Program-made: the position numbers and the translations under genes | The notes under the pieces: model-generated | Seen by the model: the letters and a program-made list of their open reading frames with translations, nothing else | Database searches by the model: none | What the model was told of the DNA's origin: nothing | Shown: positions 26,471-35,295 of the stretch, piece by piece | Layout: every line of letters starts with the position of its first letter | How positions within the stretch are numbered: the first letter of the stretch is position 1 | NCBI RefSeq assembly: GCF_000478885.1 | Contig: NC_022567.1 | Span: 186,001-250,000, forward strand | Direction: 5' to 3' | Length of the DNA stretch: 64,000 nucleotides | Source of the DNA: Adlercreutzia equolifaciens DSM 19450 | GTDB taxonomy: Bacteria; Actinomycetota; Coriobacteriia; Coriobacteriales; Eggerthellaceae

Positions 26471-26524
26471 GCATCTCAACATCATTCATCTATACGTGAA
26501 ACTGTGAAAGCGAGGCAGTACACA

Positions 26525-28429
26525 ATGGCTAAGATTCTTGGCATCGACTTGGGCACGACGAACTCCGCCATGGCCGTCATGGAGGGCTCCGAGCCCGAAA
26601 TTCTGGTGAACGCCGAGGGCGATCGCACCACCCCGTCTGTGGAGGGCTTCCGCAAGGACGGCGAGCGCGTCGTCGGCAAGGCCGCGAAGAACCAGGCGGT
26701 CACCAATCCTGAGAACACCGTCTCTTCCGTGAAGCGCTTCATCGGCCGCTCCTACGACGAGACTCCCGAAGAGCAGAAGACCGTCAGCTACAAGGTCCAG
26801 AAGGGCAAGGACGGCCGCGCGGTCATCGACATCGACGGCAAGGACTACACCCCCGAGGAGATTTCCGCCATGGTGCTTCAGAAGCTGAAGACCGATGCGG
26901 AGAAGCAGGTGGGCCAGCCCATCACCCAGGCCGTCATCACCGTGCCGGCTTACTTCAACGACGCTCAGCGTCAGGCCACCAAGGACGCTGGCAAGATCGC
27001 TGGCCTCGAGGTGCTGCGCATCATCAACGAGCCGACGGCTGCGGCTTTGGCTTACGGCCTCGACAAGGTCGACCATGACGAGAAGATCCTCGTCTTCGAC
27101 CTGGGCGGCGGCACCTTCGACGTGTCCGTGCTCGAGCTTGGCGATGGCGTGTTCGAGGTAGCCTCCACCGCTGGCGACAACCACCTGGGCGGCGACGACT
27201 GGGATCAGCGCATCATCGACTGGATGGCCGACAAGTTCCAGGCCGAGAACGGCATCGATTTGCGTAAGGACCCCATGGCCCTGCAGCGTCTGAAGGAAGC
27301 GGCCGAGAAGGCGAAGATGGAGCTGTCCTCCACCACGCAGACCAACATCAACCTGCCCTTCATCACCGCCGACGCCTCCGGCCCGAAGCATCTTGACTAC
27401 ACGCTGACCCGCGCCGAGTTCGAGCGCATCACCAAGGATCTGCTCGACCGCTGCAAGAAGCCGGTGGAGCAGGCGCTGAAGGACGCCGGCCTGAAGATGG
27501 GCGAAGTTGACGAGGTCATTCTCGTCGGCGGCTCCACCCGTATGCCGGCCGTGCAGGAGCTCGTGAAGCAGCTGACCGGCAAGGCCCCGAACATGTCCGT
27601 GAACCCGGACGAGGTCGTGGCCATGGGCGCCGCTGTTCAGGGCGGCGTGCTCGCCGGCGACGTGCAGGGCATCCTGCTGCTCGACGTCACCCCGCTGTCC
27701 CTCGGCGTTGAGACCATGGGCGGCGTGATGACCAAGATGATCGAGCGCAACACCACCATTCCGACCCGCAAGACCGAGATCTACTCCACGGCGGCCGACA
27801 ACCAGACCTCCGTCGAGGTGCACGTCCTGCAGGGCGAGCGCGAGATGGCCGCGGGCAACAAGACGCTGGGCCGTTTCCAGCTGACCGGCATTCCGGCTGC
27901 CCGTCGTGGCGTGCCGCAGATCGAGGTTACCTTCGACATCGACGCCAACGGCATCGTGAACGTGTCCGCTAAGGACCTCGGCACCGGCAAGCAGCAGCAG
28001 ATCACCATTTCTGGCTCCACGGCCCTGTCCGACGATGAAGTGGACCGCATGGTGAAGGACGCCGAGCAGCACGCCGAAGAGGACGCCGCTCGCAAGGAAG
28101 AGGCCGAGGTGCGCAACAACGCCGACGCTCTGGTGAACGCCACCCAGCAGACGCTGGACGAGCTGGGCGACAAGGTGCCGGCCGACGCCAAGACCCAGGC
28201 CGAGGAGGCCATCGCCGAAACCAAGAGCGCGCTTGAGGGCACCGACATCGACGCCATCAAGGCGGCCACCGAGAAGATCCAGCAGGCCGGCTACAAGCTC
28301 GCCGAGGTCGTGTACTCCACCGAGGGTGCAGCCGCCGGCGCCCAGGCCGCCGCTGCCGAGACGGCTCCGGCCGATGACACCATCGAGGCCGACTACGAGG
28401 TCGTCGATGACGAGAACGAAGGGAAGTAA
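26525..28429 (+). CDS. dnaK: Molecular chaperone DnaK (Hsp70)
   Basis: An Hsp70 chaperone (634 aa) that uses ATP cycles to bind and release unfolded segments, driven by DnaJ and GrpE. The phosphate-1 motif GIDLGTTNS is at residues 6-14, followed by DLGGGTFDVSVLE, ILVGGSTRMPAVQ and the interdomain linker region LLLDVTPLSLGVET. The substrate-binding domain and helical lid follow, with an acidic tail ending in DDENEGK. The start at 26525 is set by the universally conserved MAKILGIDLGTT beginning. It is first in the dnaK-grpE-dnaJ-hspR cluster, with a 5-nt gap to grpE. Confidence 0.98.
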   Translation: MAKILGIDLGTTNSAMAVMEGSEPEILVNAEGDRTTPSVEGFRKDGERVVGKAAKNQAVTNPENTVSSVKRFIGRSYDETPEEQKTVSYKVQKGKDGRAVIDIDGKDYTPEEISAMVLQKLKTDAEKQVGQPITQAVITVPAYFNDAQRQATKDAGKIAGLEVLRIINEPTAAALAYGLDKVDHDEKILVFDLGGGTFDVSVLELGDGVFEVASTAGDNHLGGDDWDQRIIDWMADKFQAENGIDLRKDPMALQRLKEAAEKAKMELSSTTQTNINLPFITADASGPKHLDYTLTRAEFERITKDLLDRCKKPVEQALKDAGLKMGEVDEVILVGGSTRMPAVQELVKQLTGKAPNMSVNPDEVVAMGAAVQGGVLAGDVQGILLLDVTPLSLGVETMGGVMTKMIERNTTIPTRKTEIYSTAADNQTSVEVHVLQGEREMAAGNKTLGRFQLTGIPAARRGVPQIEVTFDIDANGIVNVSAKDLGTGKQQQITISGSTALSDDEVDRMVKDAEQHAEEDAARKEEAEVRNNADALVNATQQTLDELGDKVPADAKTQAEEAIAETKSALEGTDIDAIKAATEKIQQAGYKLAEVVYSTEGAAAGAQAAAAETAPADDTIEADYEVVDDENEGK

Positions 28430-28434
28430 GAACG

Positions 28435-29118
28435 ATGACTGAGCCCGAGAAGGACCAGGTCACCTCTTCTACTCCTCAGGACGTGGCCGCCGATGTGGCG
28501 GCCACCGCCTCCGCCGACGACGCCCGCGCGGCCGAGGTGGTTGCCGACGCCGAGGTGATCGAGGCCAACGAGGCCGGCGAGCTGGATGCCGAGCTCGAGC
28601 AGGCCGCCGCTGAAGCGGTGGCGAGTGCGATCGAGGAATCCGAGGAGCTGGCCGCCGCCAAGGCCGAGGCCGCCGATTGGCAGGACAAGTACGTGCGCTT
28701 GCATGCCGAGTGGGATACCTACCGTCGGCGCATGACCGAGCAGCGCGAGGCCGAGAAGGTGCGTGCCACGGAGAAGCTCATGGAGAGCCTCATTCCGGTG
28801 CTCGACGACTTCGCTCGCACGGTGGACTACGCCGAGACCAACGGCGAGACCGGCTTGCTGGGCGGCGTGAAGGCCGTGCAGACCAAGCTGTCCGATACGC
28901 TGGCCAAGGGAGGCCTGGTCGTGATCAGCCCCGCCGGTGAGGCATTCGACGCCCTTGAGTGCCAGGCCGTGGGTACGGTGGACGATCCGAGCGTTCCCGA
29001 TGAAACGGTCGCGCAGGTTTATCAACCCGGATACAAAATGGGTACCAAGGTAATCAGGCCTGCTATGGTGACGATCACCACGGGCGGCCCCAAGAGGGAA
29101 AAGCCCGAAGAAGAGTAA
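28435..29118 (+). CDS. grpE: Nucleotide exchange factor GrpE
   Basis: GrpE (227 aa) releases ADP from DnaK. The first 75 or so residues are acidic and Ala-rich, probably disordered. A long coiled coil follows (ELAAAKAEAADWQDKYVRLH, then EWDTYRRRM), then the conserved LIPVLDDFARTV and the beta-wing, with the usual GEAFD and QPGYKMGTKVIRPAMV near the end. It begins 5 nt after dnaK. A hairpin separates it from dnaJ. Confidence 0.96.
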   Translation: MTEPEKDQVTSSTPQDVAADVAATASADDARAAEVVADAEVIEANEAGELDAELEQAAAEAVASAIEESEELAAAKAEAADWQDKYVRLHAEWDTYRRRMTEQREAEKVRATEKLMESLIPVLDDFARTVDYAETNGETGLLGGVKAVQTKLSDTLAKGGLVVISPAGEAFDALECQAVGTVDDPSVPDETVAQVYQPGYKMGTKVIRPAMVTITTGGPKREKPEEE

Positions 29119-29124
29119 GATAAA

Positions 29125-29153
29125 CGAGGGCGGCCGCAGCTTGGCCGCCCTCG
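29125..29153 (+). terminator. Strong intercistronic hairpin between grpE and dnaJ
   Basis: CGAGGGCGGCC pairs perfectly with GGCCGCCCTCG across a 7-nt loop. No T-run follows. It may partially terminate or process the operon mRNA, so dnaJ and hspR could be expressed at a lower level than dnaK. Confidence 0.55.
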
Positions 29154-29205
29154 TGCTTGAAAGAGCAATTCTAAGTAACTAACTAAGGTAATGGAGGTGG
29201 AACGA

Positions 29206-30156
29206 ATGGCGTCTACGCCCGATTATTACAAAACGCTAGGCGTTCCGCGCACCGCCACGGCCGATGAGATAAAGAAGGCGTTTCGCAAGCTCGCTCGCAA
29301 GCATCATCCCGATGCCGGCGGCGACGAGGCCAAGTTCAAAGAGCTGAACGAGGCCTACGAAGTCTTAAGCGACGAGAAGAAGCGCGCGCTTTACGACCAG
29401 TACGGCACGGCGAACGAGAACCAGATCCCCCAGGGATGGGGCGGTGGCCAAGGCTTCAACGTCGAGGATATCTTCGGTGGCGGTGGGGCCGGCGGCTTCG
29501 GCGGCAGTTGGGCCGACATTCTGGAGAGCATTCGCCACGGTGAAGGTGCGTTTGGGGGCAACTGGGACTTCGGCGGCGGTTTTGGCGGCCAGCCTCAGCC
29601 CCGTCGCGGTCAGGATATGAATGTGACGCTGAACGTGACGTTCGACGAAGCGTTCAACGGCACGGAGAAGCGCATTACCGTGCGCATTCCCGGCAAGAGC
29701 GAGTCCGACACCCACACGGTGAAGGTGCCCGCCGGTGCTGTCGATGGCGGCCGCGTGCGCCTGAAGGGCCAGGGAGCTCCTGGCGAAAACGGTGGTGCGG
29801 CGGGCGACTTGCTCATCACCACTAAGATTGACGCGCATCCCTACTTCGGTCGCGATAAGGCCGATGTGACGGTTGATTTGCCGATCAATGTGGCGGAGGC
29901 GGCGCTCGGCGCTTCCATCGTGGTGCCCACGCCCGACGGCAAAAAGATCAAGGTGAAGGTGCCCGCTGGCACGCAAGACGGCAAGGTGCTCACCATTAAA
30001 GGCAAAGGAGCGCCCGATCTGAAGAACAAGGGGCAGTTCGGCAACTTGAAGATTCAGATTCACGTCGAAGTGCCCACGGACATGAACGACGAGCAGAAAA
30101 AGGCCATGGAGGACTTCCTCGCCGCGACGGGAGAGGAGAAGCGCCCATGGGCCTAG
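29206..30156 (+). CDS. DnaJ-family co-chaperone of the CbpA type (no zinc finger)
   Basis: A J-domain protein (316 aa) that stimulates DnaK ATPase and delivers substrates. The J domain is at residues 5-70, with the HPD triad in KHHPDAGG. A Gly/Phe-rich linker with a GGG-FGG pattern follows, then two C-terminal beta-barrel domains (ITVRIPGKSE, VRLKGQGAPG and VPAGTQDGKVLTIKGKG). There are no CxxCxGxG repeats, so it is a class B/CbpA-like DnaJ. The ATG at 29206 is chosen because GGAGGT (29193-29198) is 7 nt upstream; the ATG at 29191 overlaps that site. It overlaps hspR by 10 nt. Confidence 0.93.
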   Translation: MASTPDYYKTLGVPRTATADEIKKAFRKLARKHHPDAGGDEAKFKELNEAYEVLSDEKKRALYDQYGTANENQIPQGWGGGQGFNVEDIFGGGGAGGFGGSWADILESIRHGEGAFGGNWDFGGGFGGQPQPRRGQDMNVTLNVTFDEAFNGTEKRITVRIPGKSESDTHTVKVPAGAVDGGRVRLKGQGAPGENGGAAGDLLITTKIDAHPYFGRDKADVTVDLPINVAEAALGASIVVPTPDGKKIKVKVPAGTQDGKVLTIKGKGAPDLKNKGQFGNLKIQIHVEVPTDMNDEQKKAMEDFLAATGEEKRPWA

Positions 30157-30524
30157 ACGACAAGAACCGGCCGCTGTACATGATTAGCATTGCCGCGGAA
30201 CTGGCGGGCGTGCATCCACAGACCCTGCGCTCCTACGAGCAGAAGGGTCTGGTCACGCCGCGACGCACTAGTGGTAACACGCGCATGTACTCCCAGGCCG
30301 ATATCGATCGGCTCAACCTGATCAATGAGCTGACGAGCGAGGGCATCAACCTTGCCGGCGTCACGCGCATTCTTGATCTGCAGAGCCGGCTGGATGAGCG
30401 CGAGGAAGAAGTGGAAGACCTGCACGCGCGGGTACGCCGCCTTGCCGATCGCGTTCGCGAACTTGAGAACCGCACCCCCGTCGGCGCCATCGTCCGCGTA
30501 ACGCCGACGCGACGGCTCCCCTGA
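30147..30524 (+). CDS. hspR: MerR-family heat-shock repressor HspR
   Basis: A 125-aa MerR-type winged-helix protein. The HTH is YMISIAAELAGVHPQTLRSY with the wing region GNTRMYSQADIDRL, followed by a C-terminal coiled coil (RLDEREEEVEDLHARVRRLA). HspR, with DnaK as co-repressor, represses dnaK and clpB operons in actinobacteria by binding HAIR sites. The 10-nt overlap with dnaJ shows coupled translation. I found no full canonical HAIR box upstream of dnaK or clpB, only half-sites at the dnaK promoter and a TTGAGT near 30674. Confidence 0.95.
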   Translation: MGLDDKNRPLYMISIAAELAGVHPQTLRSYEQKGLVTPRRTSGNTRMYSQADIDRLNLINELTSEGINLAGVTRILDLQSRLDEREEEVEDLHARVRRLADRVRELENRTPVGAIVRVTPTRRLP

Positions 30525-30531
30525 CCTGTCC

Positions 30532-30660
30532 GGCGCGAGCTGCGGGGCATACCTCCCGTGCTCAAACAGCATTGAAGTGCAGGTTCCTTCGAGGGCTTCG
30601 GACTTTCCCCCATGCACTTCAATGAACTGCGCGCGGGAGGCACGCCCCGCATCTCGCGCC
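30532..30660 (+). repeat. Palindromic repeat family, copy D
   Basis: Outer inverted arms of 29 bp (beginning GGCGCGAGCTGCGGGG and mirrored at 30632-30660) differ at four positions. Inside, CATTGAAGTGCA (30570-30581) is perfectly mirrored at 30613-30624. The left arm aligns with copy C in GAGCT-CGGGG and GCTCA-ACAG, and the right arm in GAACT and CCCCG-ATC. Central hairpin differs from the other copies. Confidence 0.65.
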
Positions 30661-30686
30661 TCCTCAGCCAAGGTTGAGTGAAGCGG

Positions 30687-30816
30687 GATGCGGGGTGCCG
30701 CTCACCAAGCGAGTTCCGCAGATGGTATCGAAGGCGGTAAGTGAAAGGGAGCGAGTAGCCTCAGCGCCTTCGATACCAGCGAGGACTGTCTGAGCGACTG
30801 AGCGGTACCCCGCAGC
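30687..30816 (-). repeat. Palindromic repeat family, copy A
   Basis: Outer arms GCGGGGTGCCG (30690-30700) and CGGTACCCCGC (30803-30813) have one mismatch. The core inverted repeat TGGTATCGAAGGCG (30723-30736) is perfect against 30765-30778. Read on the minus strand it matches copy B (53221-53347) in GCTCAGACAGTCCTCGCT, the core, GCTCCCTTTCA and CTGCGGAACT. With copy D it fills the hspR-clpB gap; no gene seen there. Confidence 0.8.
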
Positions 30817-30855
30817 CCGCCCCCGGGAGTTTCAACAATAAAAAGGAGAACGTAC

Positions 30856-33669
30856 ATGAGACTAGATAAATTGGCGGTGACGGCGCAAGAGGCTTTCCAG
30901 AACGCGATGGGCGTTGCTGGTGAGGCCGATGCCGCCGTTATCGAGCCCATTCACTTGCTGAAGGCGCTGCTCGATTCCGACGAGAACAACCTCGCCGCTA
31001 TCGTGAAGCGCATCGGCGCCGACCCGGTCTGGCTGTCCCAGAACGTGGCCGACGAGATTGCCAAGATGCCCAAGCAGACCGGCGCCACTCCCATGGCCAT
31101 CCCTGGCCAGGACCTTATCAAGGTCATCGACAACTCGGTGAAGATCGCCGAGAAGCTCGGTGACAGCTACGCGACGAGCGAGCACCTGCTCATTGCCCTG
31201 TCCGAGGACAAGGGCGCCGCGGGCCGCATCCTCACGACGGCGGGCGTCACCCGCAAGAACATCGAGGCGGCCTACGAGAGCCTGCGCGGCGACACCCGCG
31301 TGACCTCGCAGACCGACAAGACCCAGTTCGAAGCGCTGGAGCAGTACGGCCAGAACCTCACCCAGCAGGCCCGCGAGGGCAAGCTCGATCCGGTTATCGG
31401 CCGTAACGAGGAGATCCGCCGCACCATTCAGGTGCTGTCGCGCCGTACGAAGAACAACCCGGTGCTCATCGGCGAGCCTGGCACTGGCAAGACGGCCATC
31501 GTCGAGGGCCTGGCCCAGCGCATCGTGGCTGGCGATGTTCCCTCGTCGCTGAAGGATCGCGAGATCGTCTCGCTCGATCTGGGCGCCATGATGGCCGGCG
31601 CGAAGTACCGCGGCGAGTTCGAGGACCGTTTGAAGAACGTGCTGCGTGAGGTGAAGGAAGCCGACGGCAACATCATCCTGTTCATCGACGAGCTGCACAC
31701 TATCGTGGGTGCCGGCGCTGGCGGCGATTCGTCGCTGGACGCGGGCAACATGCTGAAGCCGGCCTTGGCTCGCGGCGAGCTGCGCGCCATCGGTGCTACC
31801 ACCCTGGACGAGTATCGCAAATACATCGAGAAGGATGCCGCCCTGGAGCGCCGCTTCCAAACGGTGCTGGTGAGCGAGCCCACGGTGGAGGACACCATCG
31901 CCATCCTGCGCGGCTTGAAGGAGAAGTACGAGATCCATCACGGCGTGCGCATCACCGACGGCGCCATCGTGAGCGCGGCGGAGCTGTCCGACCGCTACAT
32001 CACCGATCGCTTCCTGCCCGACAAGGCCATCGACCTCATGGACGAAGCGGCCAGCCGCCTGCGCATCGAGATCGACTCCATGCCGGAAGAGGTGGACGCC
32101 GCCGAGCGCAAGCTCATCCAGATGCAGATCGAGGAGCAGGCCCTCATGAAGGAGACCGACATGGCCTCCCAGGAGCGCCTGGAGAAGCTGCGCCACGACA
32201 TCGCGGCCGCCCGCGAGGCGCTGGACGCCCAGAAGGCCGAGTGGCAGAACGAGAAGGACGCCATCGTTGGCGTGCAGAACCTCAAGGCCGAGCTCGAAAG
32301 CGCTCAGCTCGATGAGGAGCGCGCCACCCGCGAGGGCAACCTGCAGCTCGCCTCCGAGATTCGCTACTCGCGCATTCCTCAGCTGCAGCAGCAGCTGCAC
32401 GTGGCCGAGGAAGCCGTGAAGATGAAGCAGCAGGACGGCGCCATCCTGAAGGAAGAGGTTTCCGAAGAGGAGATCGCCTCCGTTGTGGCCGCCTGGACGG
32501 GCATCCCCGTGGCCAAGATGATGCAGGGCGAGATGGAAAAGCTCGTCGACCTGGAGGAAGTGTTGAAGGGCCGCGTCATCGGCCAGGACGAGGCTGTGGG
32601 TGTGGTGGCCGGTGCCATCCGCCGCAACCGTGCGGGACTTTCCGACCCGAACCGTCCCATTGGCTCTTTCCTGTTCCTCGGCCCCACCGGCGTGGGCAAG
32701 ACCGAGCTGGCCAAGACGCTGGCCGAGTACCTGTTCGATTCCGAGAAGGCCATGGTGCGCATCGACATGTCCGAGTACATGGAGAAGTTCTCCGTGCAGC
32801 GTCTGATCGGAGCGCCTCCGGGATACGTGGGCTACGACGAGGGCGGCCAGCTGACCGAGGCCGTGCGCCGCAACCCCTACTGCGTGGTGCTGCTTGACGA
32901 GATGGAGAAGGCCCATCCCGACGTGTTCAACATCCTGCTGCAGGTGCTCGATGACGGACGCCTCACCGACGGCCAGGGTCGCGTGGTGAACTTCAAGAAC
33001 TGCATCATCATCATGACCTCCAACGTGGGAAGCCAGATCATCCGCGAGCATGCGGCCGAGGGTCGTGCCTACGACGAGGCTCAGGCCACCGGTGGCGAGA
33101 CCATGGGCGAGATGGCCGAGAAGATGATGTCCATGACGCCCGAGCAGGCCGCCAAGCGCATGCAGGAGTTCACGAACAAGATCCAGGACGCCCTTTCCAC
33201 GACGTTCCGCCCCGAGTTCCTGAATCGTATCGACGACGTGATCACCTTCAACGAGCTGTCCATCTCGGCTATCGAGCCTATCGTGGATCTGCAGCTCGAG
33301 CAGGTGCGCGACCGCCTGCAGGCTCGTCACATCACCTTGGACGTGACGCCGGCGGCCATGGAGCACTTGGCCATCGACGGCTACGATCCGGTGTACGGCG
33401 CCCGTCCGCTGAAGCGTCTCATCCAGCGCGAGGTGGTCGACCGCATCGCCGAGAAGGTCATCTCCGGCGAGCTGCGCGACCGCAGCCACGTGCTGATCGA
33501 CCTGGACGCCGAGGGTGATTACACCTGCCGAGTGGAAGGCCCCATGGACTTGGACGGCCTGAACCTGGACGACCCCAGCTTCCTCACGGCCGGCTCCGAT
33601 CCGAAGGAGACCTTGCAGGATCTGGACACCCTGAGCAACGGCGACCTCGGTGAGGATCCCATCGCTTAA
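30856..33669 (+). CDS. clpB: ATP-dependent disaggregase ClpB
   Basis: A Hsp100 unfoldase (937 aa) that extracts proteins from aggregates together with DnaK. The N-domain is at residues 1-145. AAA-1 has Walker A GEPGTGKT and Walker B ILFIDELHT; the middle coiled-coil domain (about 400-525) is typical of ClpB rather than ClpC; AAA-2 has GPTGVGKT and VVLLDEMEKAHPDV. It is longer than the usual 860 or so residues because of an Ala/Glu/Met-rich insert at about residues 732-775, ahead of FRPEFLNRID, and a 35-residue acidic C-terminal tail. AAAGGAG precedes the ATG by 8 nt. A strong terminator follows. Confidence 0.97.
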   Translation: MRLDKLAVTAQEAFQNAMGVAGEADAAVIEPIHLLKALLDSDENNLAAIVKRIGADPVWLSQNVADEIAKMPKQTGATPMAIPGQDLIKVIDNSVKIAEKLGDSYATSEHLLIALSEDKGAAGRILTTAGVTRKNIEAAYESLRGDTRVTSQTDKTQFEALEQYGQNLTQQAREGKLDPVIGRNEEIRRTIQVLSRRTKNNPVLIGEPGTGKTAIVEGLAQRIVAGDVPSSLKDREIVSLDLGAMMAGAKYRGEFEDRLKNVLREVKEADGNIILFIDELHTIVGAGAGGDSSLDAGNMLKPALARGELRAIGATTLDEYRKYIEKDAALERRFQTVLVSEPTVEDTIAILRGLKEKYEIHHGVRITDGAIVSAAELSDRYITDRFLPDKAIDLMDEAASRLRIEIDSMPEEVDAAERKLIQMQIEEQALMKETDMASQERLEKLRHDIAAAREALDAQKAEWQNEKDAIVGVQNLKAELESAQLDEERATREGNLQLASEIRYSRIPQLQQQLHVAEEAVKMKQQDGAILKEEVSEEEIASVVAAWTGIPVAKMMQGEMEKLVDLEEVLKGRVIGQDEAVGVVAGAIRRNRAGLSDPNRPIGSFLFLGPTGVGKTELAKTLAEYLFDSEKAMVRIDMSEYMEKFSVQRLIGAPPGYVGYDEGGQLTEAVRRNPYCVVLLDEMEKAHPDVFNILLQVLDDGRLTDGQGRVVNFKNCIIIMTSNVGSQIIREHAAEGRAYDEAQATGGETMGEMAEKMMSMTPEQAAKRMQEFTNKIQDALSTTFRPEFLNRIDDVITFNELSISAIEPIVDLQLEQVRDRLQARHITLDVTPAAMEHLAIDGYDPVYGARPLKRLIQREVVDRIAEKVISGELRDRSHVLIDLDAEGDYTCRVEGPMDLDGLNLDDPSFLTAGSDPKETLQDLDTLSNGDLGEDPIA

Positions 33670-33690
33670 TCCGCATACCCCTTTCACAGC

Positions 33691-33724
33691 AAGCGCCCGG
33701 GCAGCCAAGACCCGGGCGCTTTTG
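33691..33724 (+). terminator. Rho-independent terminator of clpB
   Basis: AAGCGCCCGGG pairs perfectly with CCCGGGCGCTT across 9 nt, followed by TTT. Confidence 0.9.
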
Positions 33725-33911
33725 CGCGATTGCCGTCGCCTATTGTGCCCCCTATGCCGTTTTCGACTGCTTCTCAGCCTTCCGCGGCTTGCTGGTGACG
33801 CAAACCGGTGGCGCCAACACCTATCCCAACTTATATAGGCACTCCCTGAGCGGGGGCTTGGTGTTCGAGATCGCACTCACCCTTCCTGGTGACAAAAACG
33901 CCTTCTCTGGC

Positions 33912-34081
33912 GCACATTTTTCGACTTATACAGGCATTTTGATTCTCGCTAAGATTCCGCATAGTGCAGTTTGCTCGATTGAAGCTCCGGTGACCTGGGG
34001 TAATACGCCAACCTTCATTCATGGTTAAGCCTCCGGGTGTTTTGGTGATTTAAGAATGCCTGTATAAGTCAAAAAACGTGC
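33912..34081. repeat. 170-bp element bounded by 27-bp inverted repeats
   Basis: GCACATTTTTCGACTTATAC (27 bp in full, 33912-33938) is mirrored at 34055-34081 with two mismatches. A degenerate third copy, ACTTATATAGGCA, lies at about 33829. The stretch 33725-34219 is lower in GC than its surroundings and has no ORF with convincing codon use. It may be a MITE-like element or the remnant of an insertion sequence; no clear target duplication is seen. Confidence 0.6.
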
Positions 34082-34219
34082 GTAGAAGGCCCTTGTCGTG
34101 TCACCGCATCTCCGAGAGAGAAGTTAGGACGAAGTTGAGCAAGGTTCGAGATGTGTGACATTTACGATCTTGCAAGCAGGCAATGGCATTCAATGTGCGC
34201 TATGTTATAAACATCGCCT

Positions 34220-35287
34220 ATGAATATCTATCTCTCACATATCAGCGCATGGTTGTTCTGGATTTGGTGGTCCAAGATGAATGCCATCCCTTTGGGGCTG
34301 TTTCATTCGGGAAAGTGCTTCGCACGCGATCGAATGCCGTCGTTTTCGTTGCCGACGGTTTCAATAATCAAGAATGCCGCCGGTTCGAAGCGCGAAGTTC
34401 GGCAAATACTCAATGCCAATGGCCAGAGCGTGCGACAGCTGTTGGTGCGCGCTGGTATTGGCACTGGAGCTGATGGCTGTCTGTACGTTTGCGTTCCGTA
34501 CGTGAAGGGCAGGCGCTGTTCGGAGAAAAATATCCACTTCCACCAAGTGAGTTGCGCGCTGCCTCGGCGATCGTTTGTGAAAGTGGCAGAAGGCTTGTAT
34601 GTTGCTTCGCCCGAGCTCACGTTTGTGCAGATGGCGAGCGTCCTAGAAGAAGGGGCACTGTGCGCCTGCGGTATGGAATTGACGGGTGGGTATCCTCTGG
34701 ATGCCGAGTTTCGCCCCGATGGAGAAGTCGTCTACGTGCGGGCGCCCGTCACGTCGCAAACGCTCCTCGCGGCTTACGCTGATCGCTACCAGGGCCGAGG
34801 CGGTACCAATAAGGCCCGGCGGGTGACGCGGCATCTTTGCGACAAATCCGCGTCGGTGAAGGAAACTGAGCTGGCGCTCCTCGCTCTTCTCCCGCGCCAC
34901 TATGGAGGTCTCGGCGCGAAGGAGGCGCTTCTGAATGAAGTTGTGACGCTCAGTCCCGAGGCGGCAACGATTGCGCGCCAGAAGAAAGTCGTCTGCGACC
35001 TTAAGTTCAAAGATTCGAATGTTGTCGTGGAATACGATGGTGCAACCCATGGTGACGCCGAAGCGCGAACAACCGATTCTCGTCGCCGGGATGCCTTGCG
35101 AGCAGAAGGCTACGACGTGGCTACGCTCACCAACGCGCAGCTGCAGAGCCCGACGGAATTCCAGGCGATCATCGTGCCGGCCTCGCGGAAGGCGGGAAAG
35201 AGAACGCGCTACCTCTCCGAGTGCGACATGCCGCGCCATCGGGCCCTCCGCTCGCAAATCGCCCGCTATCATGCGCGAGGATTTTAG
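34220..35287 (+). CDS. Hypothetical protein with a DUF559/Vsr-like PD-(D/E)XK nuclease-fold C-terminus
   Basis: A 355-aa protein. The N-terminal half starts with YLSHISAWLFW, a pattern seen in AbiEi-like or coriobacterial DUF559 paralogues, and has a Cys-containing middle. The C-terminal region has the core strands CDLKF, VVVEYDG and ATLTNAQL, with D and E in the order expected of a Vsr/DUF559 nuclease fold. No ribosome site is visible before ATG 34220, but the N-terminal motif would be lost at the next ATG (34278). It follows a low-GC repeat region, which suggests acquired DNA. The substrate and whether it cuts DNA are unknown. Confidence 0.7.
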   Translation: MNIYLSHISAWLFWIWWSKMNAIPLGLFHSGKCFARDRMPSFSLPTVSIIKNAAGSKREVRQILNANGQSVRQLLVRAGIGTGADGCLYVCVPYVKGRRCSEKNIHFHQVSCALPRRSFVKVAEGLYVASPELTFVQMASVLEEGALCACGMELTGGYPLDAEFRPDGEVVYVRAPVTSQTLLAAYADRYQGRGGTNKARRVTRHLCDKSASVKETELALLALLPRHYGGLGAKEALLNEVVTLSPEAATIARQKKVVCDLKFKDSNVVVEYDGATHGDAEARTTDSRRRDALRAEGYDVATLTNAQLQSPTEFQAIIVPASRKAGKRTRYLSECDMPRHRALRSQIARYHARGF

Positions 35288-35295
35288 AAGATCGT

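Noticed and set aside
33789..34028. A 79-codon plus-strand frame and a 63-codon minus-strand frame after clpB
   Set aside because: They cross the 27-bp inverted repeat, lack ribosome sites and show no genome-like codon bias.
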